Of a stretch of 64,000 nucleotides of DNA, positions 12,901 through 27,900 are shown piece after piece. The notes under the pieces were generated by a model. It made no database searches. It was given only the letters and a program-made list of their open reading frames with translations, and was not told the origin of the DNA. This DNA comes from Lepidostoma basale (taxonomy: Eukaryota; Arthropoda; Insecta; Trichoptera; Lepidostomatidae). The DNA lies in the NCBI GenBank assembly GCA_022606425.2, contig JAHDVF020000009.1:744001-808000 (forward strand), given 5' to 3'. Made by a program: the position numbers and the translations under genes. How positions within the stretch are numbered: the first letter of the stretch is position 1; each line of letters begins with the position of its first letter.

Positions 12901-15900
12901 ATGTAATTACTCACATATAATAAACCAAAAAAAGACAAATATATATTATAATAAAATTGTTAGGTTGTAATCTCATTAGAATTAAAATATTTTGAATAAT
13001 TGGTTTGTTTGATTTTTCTTGACCGGTTTCAGCAACAATGCAAGAAAATTGCTGCATTGCTGCAGTAAATACTTGAGAAAATATTTAAAAATTGATTTAA
13101 TGCCATAGTATAAAAATCTATTTTACTATTTAAATTAGGCCAGCTTAAAATAATAGTTAAAATAAAAATGGCAAAATCAATTTTTTTTATAATGTCAAAA
13201 ATCTATAAGTTACACAAGGTCACAGGTCAGAATTTTACTACCAGCATATTGTGCTGTAAAATTCCACTAGCCGCCGCTGTTCGCCCACTCCCTCCCACAG
13301 TGACACTATCAATTAAACCATCCAAGCGTATCCGTCCCACACCTAGGCCTTACGAGCATTGCACAGAGAAAATACGCGATCCTGAACCACATCACTCTCT
13401 TCAGCAATCAAATATTCAACATTACGTACCATCTACTCATTAGCATACTTCAATACAATGTGACAGGTATTGTGTAATATTAAACGCAAGATAATTTCAT
13501 AAAAATCTATTTTAAGAAACAATGCTTAGAAGAAACATATTATTGTAAGTAAATGCTTAAGAAATTTATCAGTTTCAGATAAAAAAAAAAGTGAAATAAC
13601 AGGTCGTTTGAACCTTATTATTGTATTCAATTTATTTTTTGGCTATTATATTGATTCTCGTGGCAAGTGATAGGTAGCCAATCTATCGCCATTTTATTGT
13701 CACGTGAATTCTACACCAGACCAAAGACAGTGTGACAATCACACTGCCATCACCGGGAATCGAACCCAGGACCTTCGGTATGGAAGTCAGAGCTCTTACC
13801 ACTCTGCCAGGAAGGTCGTCGAATTTCGCTTTCATAGACTTAAATAATATCTAACTGTTGAATTGATATCGCTGAATGTGGGTTATTGGCTTGATTATTA
13901 TACAACGCAATGATTTTTTTAAATGCTTTGTAAATCTAATACATTTCATCTACTAACCAGGCAGTGTTTAAGTTGACCCCTGACATCTTCGGGCTCGGCT
14001 CCAGCCAGCTCCAACAGATCACACCCACGATACACAGCTCGCAGATCCCTCAGGGCTCGTGCCAGGCGGACCTCCATACCTCCTCCACCGCCGGTGAAGG
14101 ACTCCAATAGGGCCTCGGAGCTAGTGAAACTTTGCTGGAAACCGATACATCAACTATTTATTTTACTTTATATACAACAGGTTTTTTGAACCCAATTACA
14201 GTATACAATTATTATACATGTATAATACACATACAATCAGCAAATTGAAGATATGTACCTACCTGTATATCTTAAAGTGTAAAAATTAATCGTCTTATAT
14301 AATATATTATAACAAAATTATAACACTATTTTAAAACTCACGTGGCCGACATTCAATATTTGATTTGTTTTATGGTACCACGTCTTCCAATTCCATTTAC
14401 ATCATTAACATATGCATTTTTTACCATTCTTCATTCATTATTTCCATGTGTCCAAACCATATTAAAGTTCCTTTCATTATTTACGAGTAAATGGTCTTCA
14501 CAATAACACACTTTGGCTTTTATCTATATACTGTAGATTTGTGCAGAAATGGATAATAGGAAGAAGAATAATTGATATTTATACCTGAAGTAGGTTCAGC
14601 TGTTCTTGAAGTCTGGAAGCTGCGACATTCTTCCCGGCATCATTGTACGCCTTTACTTGCGCTTCCATTTCCTTCAGAGCAATTCTCTGAGTGTCAAATT
14701 CCTCCACGAGTTTCTAAATAAAATAAAATGAAAACTTATAGTATGCATGCACAAATCAACTACAATGACGAAAAAGTGTTCTTAACACTAACTGCATTAT
14801 CAATAATCATACTATTATCTACTGCAGTATTTCCCAATTAGTGGTATGCATACCCCTGCGAAGTTGCACCAAGGGGTACGCGTGGCAATCTCTTGACTAA
14901 GATAATTTAATCAGCAAAAAACAATTAAACAACAATTGTCGAAATATATACGTACAATGTACCTTTGCGAGAGCGGATTTTCAGCCATGACAAACTTAAA
15001 AACTAAACATCACAGACTTGACACAGCCTCTGGTGATACCAATACGTAGAGCAATCAACAATGCTAAAAATGATTGCTTGAAGGGTTGACTTTTTTATAT
15101 ATTAATACATTGTCTACGGGAAGATTTGCGAGCTTATTATTAACACGCGTAGTTTGAAATTGAAATACAATTATATAATAGCATTGAATCTTACGTATAC
15201 TTTAAGATGTGTTAAAAATGTGGCGGTAAAACTGTGCGAAAATACACTTCCAACAGTATCCTCGAAAGGAGTATCAATTCCCTTCCCGGGATCCACCATC
15301 AATCCAGTAAACTATTTTAAATATCTTTCCTGTAGACAATTTGTTAATAATAATGTTAACATTATATTCTTAATACTGAAGAGTATTCAGCCTTCATGAT
15401 ATCGATGTGACTTGCTCTTTCGTTATATCCTTATAAATCGAAGACTTGTGTTTGTAACATTAAACTGATTTTCACCTTCAGAACTGATTTAATTTTTTAA
15501 CTAACTTTAAAAAAAATATTTGACTGCAATAAGGGGTACGCGTGTTTGAGGTTTTTCTTGAAATTGTAAGCAGGAAAAACCACTGGTCTACTGCATAGAA
15601 TCAATGTTTTTCTAGTGAATATATTTCAAAATTGTTGGTCTGATTAAAAATGTTAGTCTAGGCCAACTTAACACATGCAAATTGATGCAATGTGTGATGG
15701 CTCATATTCTCTGGCTACCTCTTCTAGGAAACAGCATGCCGGTTAATTAGTTATCATGCAGAAACTTTGATGTGCGTTGATATCATTATGAATTTAGCAT
15801 GCTAAAACTATCACAATAAATCGATTTGAATTATTTAGCCTAACAAACATGCAAAACCAAAAAACTTTCAGTAATTTATGTTAAGAAAACAGAAAAATTG

Positions 15901-18900
15901 AACAATTAATGATTGCATGAGAATACTAACTATTTTGTTGAATCGCTCTTAACATTACAGCGCAAGCCAAATCGATGTAAAAGATAATCAAATTCATTCT
16001 CATGACATGTGATAGGTAGTGAATCTATCGCTATTTTACCGTCGCATGAATTTTACACCAGACCAAAGACAGTGTGACAATATAGCCGGGAGTAGAATAG
16101 ACACCTTTGGTGTGGCAATCCTGGCTTTTGCCACTTACGAAATTATGCTGCATTATCATCAAAATTAAAGGTTGCTAACAGTTGTTTTTACTGTTATTTA
16201 ACATTGATTAAAACACCCCTTTCTATAAGTTTTATTATATTATATGGGAGTGACGTGTTTCACATTGCTAGAATATTACATTTGATAATACTGTAGCAAG
16301 TCGAAACACGTTACTCCCATAAAATATAATAAAAATTCTAGAAAACTGACATTTTCATCAATATTATATATGGAGTTTTACATTGCTCAAGAAACAATAA
16401 ATAAGCTATTTTTTTAATTATAGTACTCGTAAACTATATTTTTAATCAATACCTAAGATTATCCATAATCCTAAAAGCGCCTTATCAAAATATATTATAG
16501 ATAGAACCTAACCACAATAGCAAGAATCATAAATTCTCAAATATCATATTTTAAAATTACTTTATTGCTCTTCTACACTGAGAAAGAGCGTCTGTCTCGA
16601 AATATGCAAAAGAGTGTTGTGAAATACAATGTTTTTAAAAAGTTATTCAAATCACTTTTATGTTGTTTGTATTTGTTATTTAAGCTGATTGAAAAACATC
16701 ACATTAATTATAACACAATGCACATCCACATGAATCCAAACCTGGTGGTCTTCGGGAAGATCCTGGGCGGTTAGGTCATTGTCCAGCCTGTTGTTGAGAA
16801 GCAGGTTGATGTTTTGGATCCACTGCTGAATGTTGACAATAGAAACCTCGTATTTGGTGGCCTCGTTCACAGATGTCTCCAGCAGCTGCGTGCGTGCGGC
16901 AGCCTGTTAGTCACAAGGCGGTGCAAGGCGTCACATGCAGAAGGAATGAGAAAAGAAAAGTAGATACAGAGAAAGAATATTTAAGAATAAAGATAACAGT
17001 GAATCATTGCCTTTGTGTTCTGTACAAATTACTTTGTCTTATTTAAAAATACATGGATTCATTATATTTTCAAAAGAATACAGAGTGCAAATCATAAAAA
17101 TGTCAAGTGCTTTCATGCTAAGAACATAATTAAAAAGATACACAAACATTATAAAAAGAACATAATCAAAAGTAACAAGGAAGTTAAGACAAAACTTTTC
17201 AATTCGTTGAATTTAAAAAAAAAACTTTATTTCTTTCAAAACATAATATAAATAGACAAAAACCCAAATGTCATCAAGAAAGAGTATGATAATATTTTGA
17301 AAACAGGAGAGCGAGAGAGGAATACTTAGATTCTCTCTAAAAGTAATTTGAAAAATTCGAACGCACACGATGCGCATGCCCGTAAACGTTTCTGGATTAT
17401 TTTGAATTTTCTTCTGATTATTGTTTTATGACAGTAGTGTAGAAAACAAAAGGAGAACAATTTGGTATTGTTAATTACGACATTTTTAAGGTTAAAACTG
17501 ATTACGATTGTACAGTGAACCAAGTTTTCAAGTCATGCACGCGCGTCTATTTCTCTGACTCACGTGGCCAACATTCAATATTTGATTTATTTGACCGTGC
17601 CACGTTTTCCTTGGTATAATTTTTAATTAATTTTTTTACCATTCTTTCTTCATTCTTTCTTTCCATGTGTCCAAACCATCCTAATGATCCTTTCATTATT
17701 TTGTTCATAACACCATCATTTAAGTTTTTAAAGGGAAGAAAATCTTTACTTTCGTGAATATTTCACGGGTTGCAACTAGTATGATTTATATGTCATTCCT
17801 GATAGTAATCTGCAATCAATTACTCAATCAAAATACCAATATTTTTTTTCCATTATGCAAAACTCTCTCCATTTTCAGCCGTCCTAGAAATGTCATTTTA
17901 TTTTTTCCTGGTGAATCAAATCCAGTTGGCTAAATACTTTGCAATACTTTGCTAGCAAATAGTTCGAAACTTTGCAAACTATTCGAAAACAGGCAAATCT
18001 ACATCATCAGAATCGTCTGCAGTTGGCAATAATGAAACAAATAGATCTAACGATAGAAATATTATAATGACCTGCTTGTTGAGGGCGTGCCAACGGCTGG
18101 TGACACTTTCCACCTCAGCACAGATCACCTCCGGCATGATGTGGGCATCTACCAGCTGCTTCCCCACACTCTGAATCCGGGACAAGCGATCATCCGAATG
18201 ATTACGGACGTAATTCTCTAGATCCTATGTACACAAAATAATAAGTTATCATTATTATTTTAACACATTGTAAGTGGATATTGTTTTTCAATCACGCTGT
18301 AGCCAGACAGAATGCGAACTGCAAATTTTTATCGTAGTTGGCAACGATCTATCCATGGCTACAACTATCCATGGCTCTATCCCACAGCGCTTTTTTGGGA
18401 ATGTTGGGGTCTGCAGCTTCGAAGAGACGGGTTTCTCATAACCCATTTCTTTAGATTAATTAGGGGATATTTTGAAAACTCAGCTGAGAGTATTTTGGCC
18501 TAAAATTGAACCATCTCTGATGCGTTCCTGATTCTTTACCCTTTCTCAAATAGATGCCTTAAACTGTTATTATGTTTGTAATATCTTTTGAGTGAATAAA
18601 CTAATAAACTGAAACTGATAAAGGAAGTCAAGAATACAACAGTTTGGTTTCGCTTTTCGTTGCATCAACTTGAGTTCGTAATGGCTTTATATTCTAATAA
18701 AGAATAAACTAAACAAACAAACCAACACCCCGTTTCTCCGAAGGAGTAGGCAGAGAGAATAGACCGCCACACTACTCCATCCTGACACACGTCTCTAGCT
18801 TCCTCCACATTCATACAGCGAGTCATACACGCACGTTGATTCTTCTGACTTCTAACATGGCCGACCTTTAAAATTTGATTAATCTAGTCATGCCAAGTTT

Positions 18901-21900
18901 TCCTCCGTCTCCCACAACCCCATACTCCATTCACACCATTAATGTATACTTAACCATTCTTCCTTCAACGTAGTGATCCTTTCATAATTTTGTTTATAAT
19001 GCTTTCATCCGCTCCTTCCTAATATCAGCATTTGAAATTTTGTCATACATCATTTTAACATACATATGTCTCAGAGATCTCATCTCTACAGCATTTATTA
19101 TGCTCTCATCCTTCTATCATTTCCATGCTTCACTTCCATACATCAGGGTTGGTACTCAAAACTCCATTGTGACCGGCCAATTTTGCTTTCATTGATAATT
19201 TTTCGTTTCCAATAACAGTTTTTAAAGGTTCACTTTGTTACCCGCACCAACCCTTCTGTCAATGTCACTAACCGTTTGGCCATCCAGTGTGAACATGAAT
19301 AAAGAAGATACTTTTATTTGCATAACCAAAAAGTAAAAACAAAAAAACTGAGAGTGAACTAACAACGTGAACTGTGTGTAGAGGGGATTCATACATTATA
19401 ACCGTTAGTTTACTGGAAACTATAAAGAGCTAAAACGTAGGAACCATTATTTGTTTTTAAATAAAATTTTGAGTTTCATCTTATATTCAACTTGTACAAA
19501 AACGTTTTGATATTAGTTCTAGAAAAAAATTTACCAAAAGAAGTTTAAATGTGGTAAATGTTATGATAAAAACCAGTAAAACTTAACAGTTATTTATCCT
19601 CATTATGTAGATGGCTTCGTTTGCAGTAAAAAAAATTGGTCTTCAACTGTAGTCGACTACATTTAGAGCTCAGACAGGAGGTCCCAGATTATCATAATAT
19701 TGCAATTTAGTAGTAAGGAACTTTTAAAATACATTCAAATATGAGCTACAAATATAGTCCACTGCAGATCAAAATGTAGCCAGCCGCACTATACAGGGGT
19801 TAAAATAATTATAACATCCAGTGCCCCTGGAAACGATACAAAGTCATTCAAACCTTCCACCACAATGAGAAGAGATAAGAATATCCAGTTTAAATAAAAT
19901 AATTGACATTATTATTATTATTGTATATAATAATAAATGTGATTGTTTAATGGTTTTACTTGATTTAATTCATATAATTACTTATATAAATAGTAGTTAC
20001 AAATTTGTTTCGCCTTGCGAGGGCATTTTCAAAAAAATTTGGTTCGGTTTTTGTTTTAAAATGCCCTCGCAAGGCGAAACAAATTTGTAAATACTATTTA
20101 TATAAGTAATTATTTGAATTAAATCAAGTAAAACCATTAAACAATCGCGTTTATTATAAATAATAATTATAATGGAGTTTTACAAAACAAAAACCTCAAC
20201 CATCAATAATTAACATTATTTCATCTTTCAGAAATAAACGAAATAATAAAAATGTATACTCCAAAAAAAAAAAATAATAATAATACAATTAATCCTTGAA
20301 TTGATAATCCCCAATGGGTAAAATCCAGTATTCGTCTACAAGTATTTGTATACATTCAAAATGTTGTTATAAAAATGTATTTACATAGAGTTCATCAGAT
20401 ATTTCTTCTGCATCGGCTGGATCGTTCGGGCTCTTGGAGAGCTTGCGGTGCAACACGTCCAGCCAGGACTTCTCCTGCGTCAGCCAGGCACGGAGCTCTC
20501 CATACTCGTGAGATGCTTCCTGAATGACCCTACAACACACAAATCATTTCTCCGAAATTAGAACATTTTAAAATAATTTATGTAAAAAACAGCGGTCAAA
20601 AATCTCAGGCTCATTCTAAAAAATATAACACAGGATTACTCACTTGCATCTTTCATAAATAGAATCTGTGACCTGGGTCCAACGGGCATTCAGGTGTGTG
20701 AATCTTCTTGCTAGATCAGTCAACGGGTTTCCATCAGACTGTAGCATCATGTCATTACCTGAAATGTTGATCGAAAGTTAGTAAAATACTATTAATATTT
20801 TTTTTTTGTGAATGTATACTTATACTTGTATACATTCACAAAAAAATATTGTAATCATATCTGGTCTAATGTTTGGCATATAGATGGGAGTGACATCTCC
20901 AGGCGGCTTCTAACAATGCGCTAATGGCGAGGTAGCCTTTCACATTGTGTTAAAAAGATGTTCTGCTTAATGCTAATAAACATAAATCTCCATAGATGGC
21001 GTTAGTATGTAGATTATATATAGAGTAATCTTAAAAAGATTAACATATGTAATCAAAATCTTCATAGATGGCGCATTGAAACTGACATGTGAAATCTGGT
21101 GTAGGACTTTAACATATATACAATTTCCAAAATTTGTCAGACATGGTCATAACAAAGGTGGAATGGGGAATGTTGTAATTACATAAAGCATGCGCTTAAC
21201 CCAACCAATGACAGGTCATAAGTCCTGTAAACACCTTGATCAACCATATTCAGTTTCCAATTTGCATCTTCGTCTCTATTGAGATACAATTAAATACTAT
21301 TAAAACTATATTTCGTCCTTTATTATGAAAACTGCGACATTTAAACATACCAGTTTCATTAAGATTGCGAAACTCCTCTGTCCTTGCATCACATTTTTCT
21401 TTGAGAGTTTGGAATTTCGTCTTGACCTGAAACAACTCCCCGGAGTTTGAAACATTACACTCCGTATCAGAGGGAATTTCCTTCTCTGTTACATTCAACC
21501 ATTCCTCAAATTCTCCGATCTCAGAAATAACTCTCTCCGTCTTCTCCAAGGCCCTTCTCAACTTCTCATTGTGCTGATTAGCCGAATCTATTATCTCTTT
21601 CCACTCTTTGTTCAGCATCTCGGTACGATGTTTAAGGTCTTTTGAGAGCACTTCGTCACAATTTTCGAGAATTTTATTGGCAGTCCCGTTTGCCTTAACG
21701 AGACTTGGTTTTACTGTGTCAATATCATCTTGTAAACCCTAAAAGAACATTCATATTTTAATAACATGTTGTAGCATCTATTATAAACCATACCTCTATA
21801 AGGAATTAATAATAGTATTATACATAATAAACATTGACTATATGAACAAACGCAAAATATTTATGATGATCAAAAATGATCACGGAATTCTTAGAGAATT

Positions 21901-24900
21901 AAAATGCAATGCGGAATCAATAAAAATAAAGGTATTAAATATATCTTACGTTGCTCTGAACAAGTTTAGCCTCCAGTGTATCAATATCTCCAATAGGAAT
22001 GTAGCTCTCATCTTTAACAAACTTGCTCACCGTCTCTAGCCAACTCAGGATATTTCCGGATTCCGTGTTGAATTCATCCAACATGTCAATACCTAAAAAA
22101 TAAACAATGATTTTAAAGAATACTTGCATACATCAACCAGTCAAATGACAAGTTTGATTGAGCATTAAAAAATTATAAAACAAACCTTTGGAGAGCTTCG
22201 AAATCTTTTCCTTTAAAATAATCATAACATCAGTCCATCGGGTATTAAGATCGTCCAATTCAAACTTCAATCTCTCCCCTTGAGCATCCAGACCTGTTCT
22301 ATTATACATGTCTTTACCAACTTGATTTACGTATGCATATGCATCATGCGCTTCTGACAAGCCGTCTTCTATATCTTTCAAGTTCTTAACCTTCTTCTCC
22401 ATGGTTTTCTTATCAGACAAAATGGCATGCTCAATCATGAGAACACCTTCGAGGTTATCAATTTTTGTCTTCAAGTAAGAGACTTCTTCAGAATACCTAG
22501 TAGGTGGTGTGGTATCCAAGGCTTTAATGAGGTCTTGTTCTTTCTCATTCATATTCTTGACGGTGGTCAGCCATAGTTCGTTCAATCTCTTGGCATCAGA
22601 TTGAACTTTCGAATCGTCAATAGCTGGGAAACTGTGCGATAAAATTTCCCTTGACTTCTCTAGAAGACCTTGAACTTTAGTTTCGTTCTCTTTTAAAGAG
22701 CGAAGCATATTTCTACACTGCTCTAAGTACTTATTTTGATCCGTTGGTTTGACAGCATTTTCGATCCACTTTTTGTAACCATCAAGAACCTTTTCAACAA
22801 GAACTAATTCAACATTGAACAAATTCCTTTCATTCAAAAACTTTAACACCTCCTGACAATAGTTGATGTCTTCTAGCAACTTGGAGTAACGTTTCTTTAC
22901 ATTGGCCATATCTTCTTTTTTATATTGTAACTCAGAATCTGCAAGTGAAATAAACATTATATTTTATGAAAATTTAAAAAATCTGAATTTCTTCAATATT
23001 CAGTAGAAAATATAACATAGAACCAACACCAAATTGTTTTTAAACCTGTAATTTATATGACACCGCAATCATCAAATACATGTCTTTTTAAACTAACCTT
23101 TGGTATTGTTGAATAACCTTTTACAATGTTCATCCAAGTTGCCAATTTTGGCTGACATCTTGGTTATTTCGTTGACTAATTCATATTTGACTTCCATCTT
23201 CTCGTGCTCGTTCTCCAGTTTGCTCTTGCACTCCTCCGTGGACTTCTCCATGGATTGGAGCAAGTTAAGCAAGTCGGCAAATGCTTCATTGAACTCCTCC
23301 AAATGCTTGCTTCCGGAGAGTCGAGGTTTCTTTGATTGGCTGTGTTCTTCTTTGACTTTGCTCGATTCTCCTATCTTCACCGTTGTCTCGATAGTTGTTG
23401 TGATGGTTTTGGACCCGTCCATAGACGGATCGTGCGAAACATAGTCAGTAACGTTGAATTCAAAACCCAAGTCTTTGATCTGAAGAGATATATTATTATT
23501 ACAGTAAAAAATAAAAGAGAAAAATATTATTAATAATTAGGAAAAATTGTATAGTGCCGTTTTTCCGTGCCATTTCAAGGGCACTTTACAATGTTTTTAG
23601 TCTGACACCAGCAATCAGACAATAGTTGTTTATATTTTATGTGATATTTTGAAAAGGTGGGTTTTTAGGACACATACAAAAATGATTCATTATAGAAATT
23701 AGAATTAGCAGGGCAGAGCAATTATGCAGAGCAAATATTAATTAATTGAATTCATGAATGCAAAGTGAGAGACTGAACTGGAATAAAAAGCATGGAATTA
23801 ATCCGGGCAGGGCAACACCGAAGTTTCTCTTTCAGAAGTGATGGCCAACATCCGGGAAACTTGATATGGCACACGAAGAAGAGGAATTCGTGAACATTAA
23901 CAAATATTTAATAAAAATAAATTTGACATTTTGTGATAAAGAGACAATATTTTTTGTGTTTGTTCTTCAAATAAAAAAATGATTTTATTTTTCAAAGATT
24001 ATAAGTGAAATCAGGAGGAAAATTTTTTAATTCCACTTCATCACTGCAATGGTCGAGAGATTGGACAGATGGGAACGCTGTAGATGGCTAAATTGGACGT
24101 TACCCAAAGAGAGCCTACCGCCAGGACACGAATTACCGTGGAAAACTTGAAGGAACCTAGACCAAATGCTCACATGCGTTAGTAGATCCAGGGACAACAT
24201 AGCGAGATGAGGTATCTTTTTAGAATTGCTCCTGTGGCATGGAGCAATCCATGCTACACATAATGGATTGCCCTTTGCTGTTCTGTAACATGCATGATGG
24301 AGGATTTGGTTCAGGCGTCCAGCAGTGCAGTCCAGCTGGCAGACTTCTGGCCGACGTTATTTGACAGAGTTGCCTTTGAAACAACGAAAAAGAAGTAAAA
24401 CATTTAGCTGTAAAACTTACTCTCCGTTCTTGTATCTCAATGATCAAAGACAGCGCTTCGAACTTGTCACCAAGTGCCTCGACTCGGTTGACGTACTCGT
24501 TGAGGGGTGTCAGGCTGGACTCCTCGATGAGCTGATCGGTGAGTTCCTGGTGGGCGGCCAGGCTCTTCTGCTGCATGTCCATGGAATGTTTCACATACTG
24601 CAGTTGCTTGATGCGCTCCAGGACTTCACCAATCTCACTGGCAGGATTAGCCTCCATCTAAAACAATAAGGTTTGGATATACTTAAGAGAATCTAAAATC
24701 ATATACAAGAAACTGAAAGTCAATCTGTTAACCATGAAAGAGAATAGAGAAATATAATGCCCGATTGAGTTCTGATCATTTGCCTACCCCACCCAACGAG
24801 ATCTTCTACGTAGAATGTAATATTCTTCCCGCACAGAATGAGTTAATATGATGGTGCAAATTAATAGGTCACAAATTAAACTGTCAGATATATAAGTTAA

Positions 24901-27900
24901 ATAAAGTTGGTATGTATACATCATGCAAGGGTGTAACTCCCTTTAACTGAGGGAAGGATTTACAACAAAGCATTTTATCAAGCCGATTTGGAACTGTATT
25001 GATAACCCGTATGTTCGATAGTTACCTGCGACAGCGCCGAAATCAATTGTTCTTTGCTCCATCGCACAGAACCAATCTGTCTTTGGTGATGCCAGTAGGA
25101 ACAGCAATTCGAACATTGAATCTAATCATTTCAGATCTTGACATTTTTAGTGTCACTGTCTCACTGACGACGACATATTTGGAATCCTTCTGAGATATTT
25201 GTATGTTACATCTCTTAGTTTCATATCAATATTCTATTTTTGTTTATCGTTTTGTGTTTTTCGTTTGTTATATCTCATTTAAGTAGAAATATAAATAAAG
25301 AAATACATCACATTTGATTTTTAATTTAACAATCAAATTTACAATTACCTGCTTAAGCTGCACCTCCTTGTCATTGATCCAGGCAAGCAGCTGGCTGTAC
25401 TGGTGCTCTAGAGCCCCCCAGCGACCCTGCAGCGTCAGCAGCAGGTTGAGCTGCGTCTCTGTCCAGTGGCACGTGTGAGACCAGCGCTCTCCGAGGGCGT
25501 GAAGCTGGTCTTCTATCTCACACACACCTGGAAAATACAGTATTTCAAAATTAGAACTGTTTGTTCAAATTGTATTTTATTTTTAAATGGTTATCACAAA
25601 CTATGAACTATACAAAAAAATATTTTTTAAATGTTGCACTAATATGCAAATGTTGGTTCAAATTCTACGGCCAACAAGTTTGTGCATTTATAACAACATC
25701 AAGCCAGTGGTGACATGTTTCAGAGTCATGGACAATAACTCTTAAAGAACAACAAAGAATCTACTGGTTGGTATAAGAATAGGATCCTAATAATGATCCT
25801 GGGACCCAGACCTGGCATCGCAGCGGGAACATGAACGCATAGGAGCAACCAAGAGATCCGGTCAATGACCCAGCAGCCTCTTATAACGGTCGCCTAGCCA
25901 GCCTATTAAAAGACCAGAGCAATCGAGACACTGTACGCGTCAAGACTGACTGGGATACGACCTTTAGGAAGGCAAAGACAACACCTAATGAATAATGTTC
26001 TGGCTGATCTGACAAGGTTCGGCGAAACAGACTGCTGGGAGCAAAAGACGCAGGACTGAAGTGCTTGGAATAAAATCACCAAGGAGGCTGAAACTCTTCA
26101 AAAGTTGTATAGTCTTAAGAAGTAAGTAATCTACTACATCTAAAGCAAATTAAAAAATGCAGTGAATGAAGTGATTACTACTTTCAATATGATTATAAAA
26201 GATAGTTTATTTATTTGGGGCAAAAAATGGCAATTTGCATACATATACACATAAGGAATCAATGCCCCAAATTGACGCATAGAGGCGCTTTGAAGTACTC
26301 CTGTATTGGAAGTGATTTATTATTAAAATCAGGTGGCAAAGGAGATAGACCTCCTTAGATGCAATTATAGTGAATATGTGAATATCCTTACGATAAAGCA
26401 ACAAAAAGATAACTGTCATATTTCTATTCACGTGGTTTTATGTATATTTCCTTTGATGTCCTTTTTTTTCGCCCTTTTTTATGCCAATTTGGCTCGCGCT
26501 GTAACGATGTAAAGAGCTTTTCAACAAAATAATATAATGTATAATATACTACCACATACATTGCATAAATGTTTAAGAATAAGTATTTGAAAATATATAT
26601 AATAATAATAATAATAATAACACGATGGTCCGATAACATTTGAAAATTTGCTGGTGATTGGGTACGAAAGGCTCAAGATAGAAATATGTGGAGAAGTATG
26701 GGGCAGGCCTATGTCTAGCAGTAGACGACAACGGCTGTTTAAGTAAGTAATAAAAATAATTGTAAAAACAATAACCAATCTTAATTAAACCATAAATTCT
26801 AATTTAAATTTAATATTTGAGACATTTGAAAACAGTTAAATTAAGAAACTGAAAATGTAAAAAATATTTTTTGATTCGAATAAAATACATTCAATAGAAC
26901 AGTAAAATTTTAATTCAAGTATTGTCCCACCGTTATCTTGCTGGTCATCGTCCACAACGACTACACAGTTAGCCAGAGAGTTGACGAGTCCCTGCTGGTC
27001 CTCAAGATCCGACTGCAGGGCTTTCACAGCCTCCATCTGCGTATCCACCTCCTTTGGTCCACCACTAAAGGACCCCATACGAGATATACGGTCCTCTGTC
27101 TGTGTGAGCCATTGTCTGGAGATAATATAATCATGAGAATCAATATAATAGCTAAAATAAATTGTATACAGTAATTGGGTTCAAGCGACCTGTTGTATAC
27201 AAGGAGAAAAAAAAAATATATATATATATATATATTAATAATTTGTAAATTTTAAAAAAATTAGGAAAGCGAAGAATCATACATGGCGATATCAGTTTAG
27301 TTAATGCTAGAATGTAATGAATGAACAAAATTTTATATTTAAAGCGATGGAATTTAACTTTCCAAATTGATATAACTACCGGTAACACCAAAGGCAAATT
27401 GGTTTTGCATGGCATAATGCTAACAGTCAATGATAATGTTGCAGCAGATAGACATCAGAAACCAATAGACCATTTCGTATCTAGAATATAGAAATGATAT
27501 TAGTTGAAACCAAATATATATATTGATTATTTGTCTTTCTTTTTTATATTCTTTGTATATACAGGGTTATTGATTATTGAATACATTCCTTCTAGGAGGT
27601 TGTAGGGGAGGTTATTTCCGATGATTTATGTCACGTAAGGCATTATGCAAAAGTGAACCATTTTTGAGATAAAACGAATTTAAGTTTTTTTTTTATTTAT
27701 CGAGGTCATGTGTTTTAAAAATTTATAAAAAAATAACTGTTAGTTAAATTAGTAAACACCACAGGCATTTATTACCAGCACAAAAACTAGATCTGTCTGT
27801 CCACATTAGAAAATACCAGATGGAAATATCAAACATTTTAATTATTTTTATTTAAAAATTCTAAAAGAAAGGCGATTTAAAAAAAATAATCACCTTTGAA

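Larger units (their letters stand above)
18225..20384. other. Intron 17, mostly transposon-derived
   Basis: Holds a family B LINE (18715-19290), a piggyBac-type MITE (19597-19799) and a large palindrome (19921-20168). I find nothing recognisable in 18240-18700; the short open frame at 18312-18503 has no coding features. Confidence 0.6.

Noticed and set aside
13168..13443. 91-codon frame with a GC-rich second half ([19 protein letters not shown])
   Set aside because: The composition change suggests a transposon fragment, but I could not match it to a family or show a repeat copy in the window.
25775..26130. Possible LINE relic between exons 10 and 9
   Set aside because: It looks retroposon-like (GGAAGGCAAAGACAACACCTA) but I found no second copy or convincing translated motif in the window.
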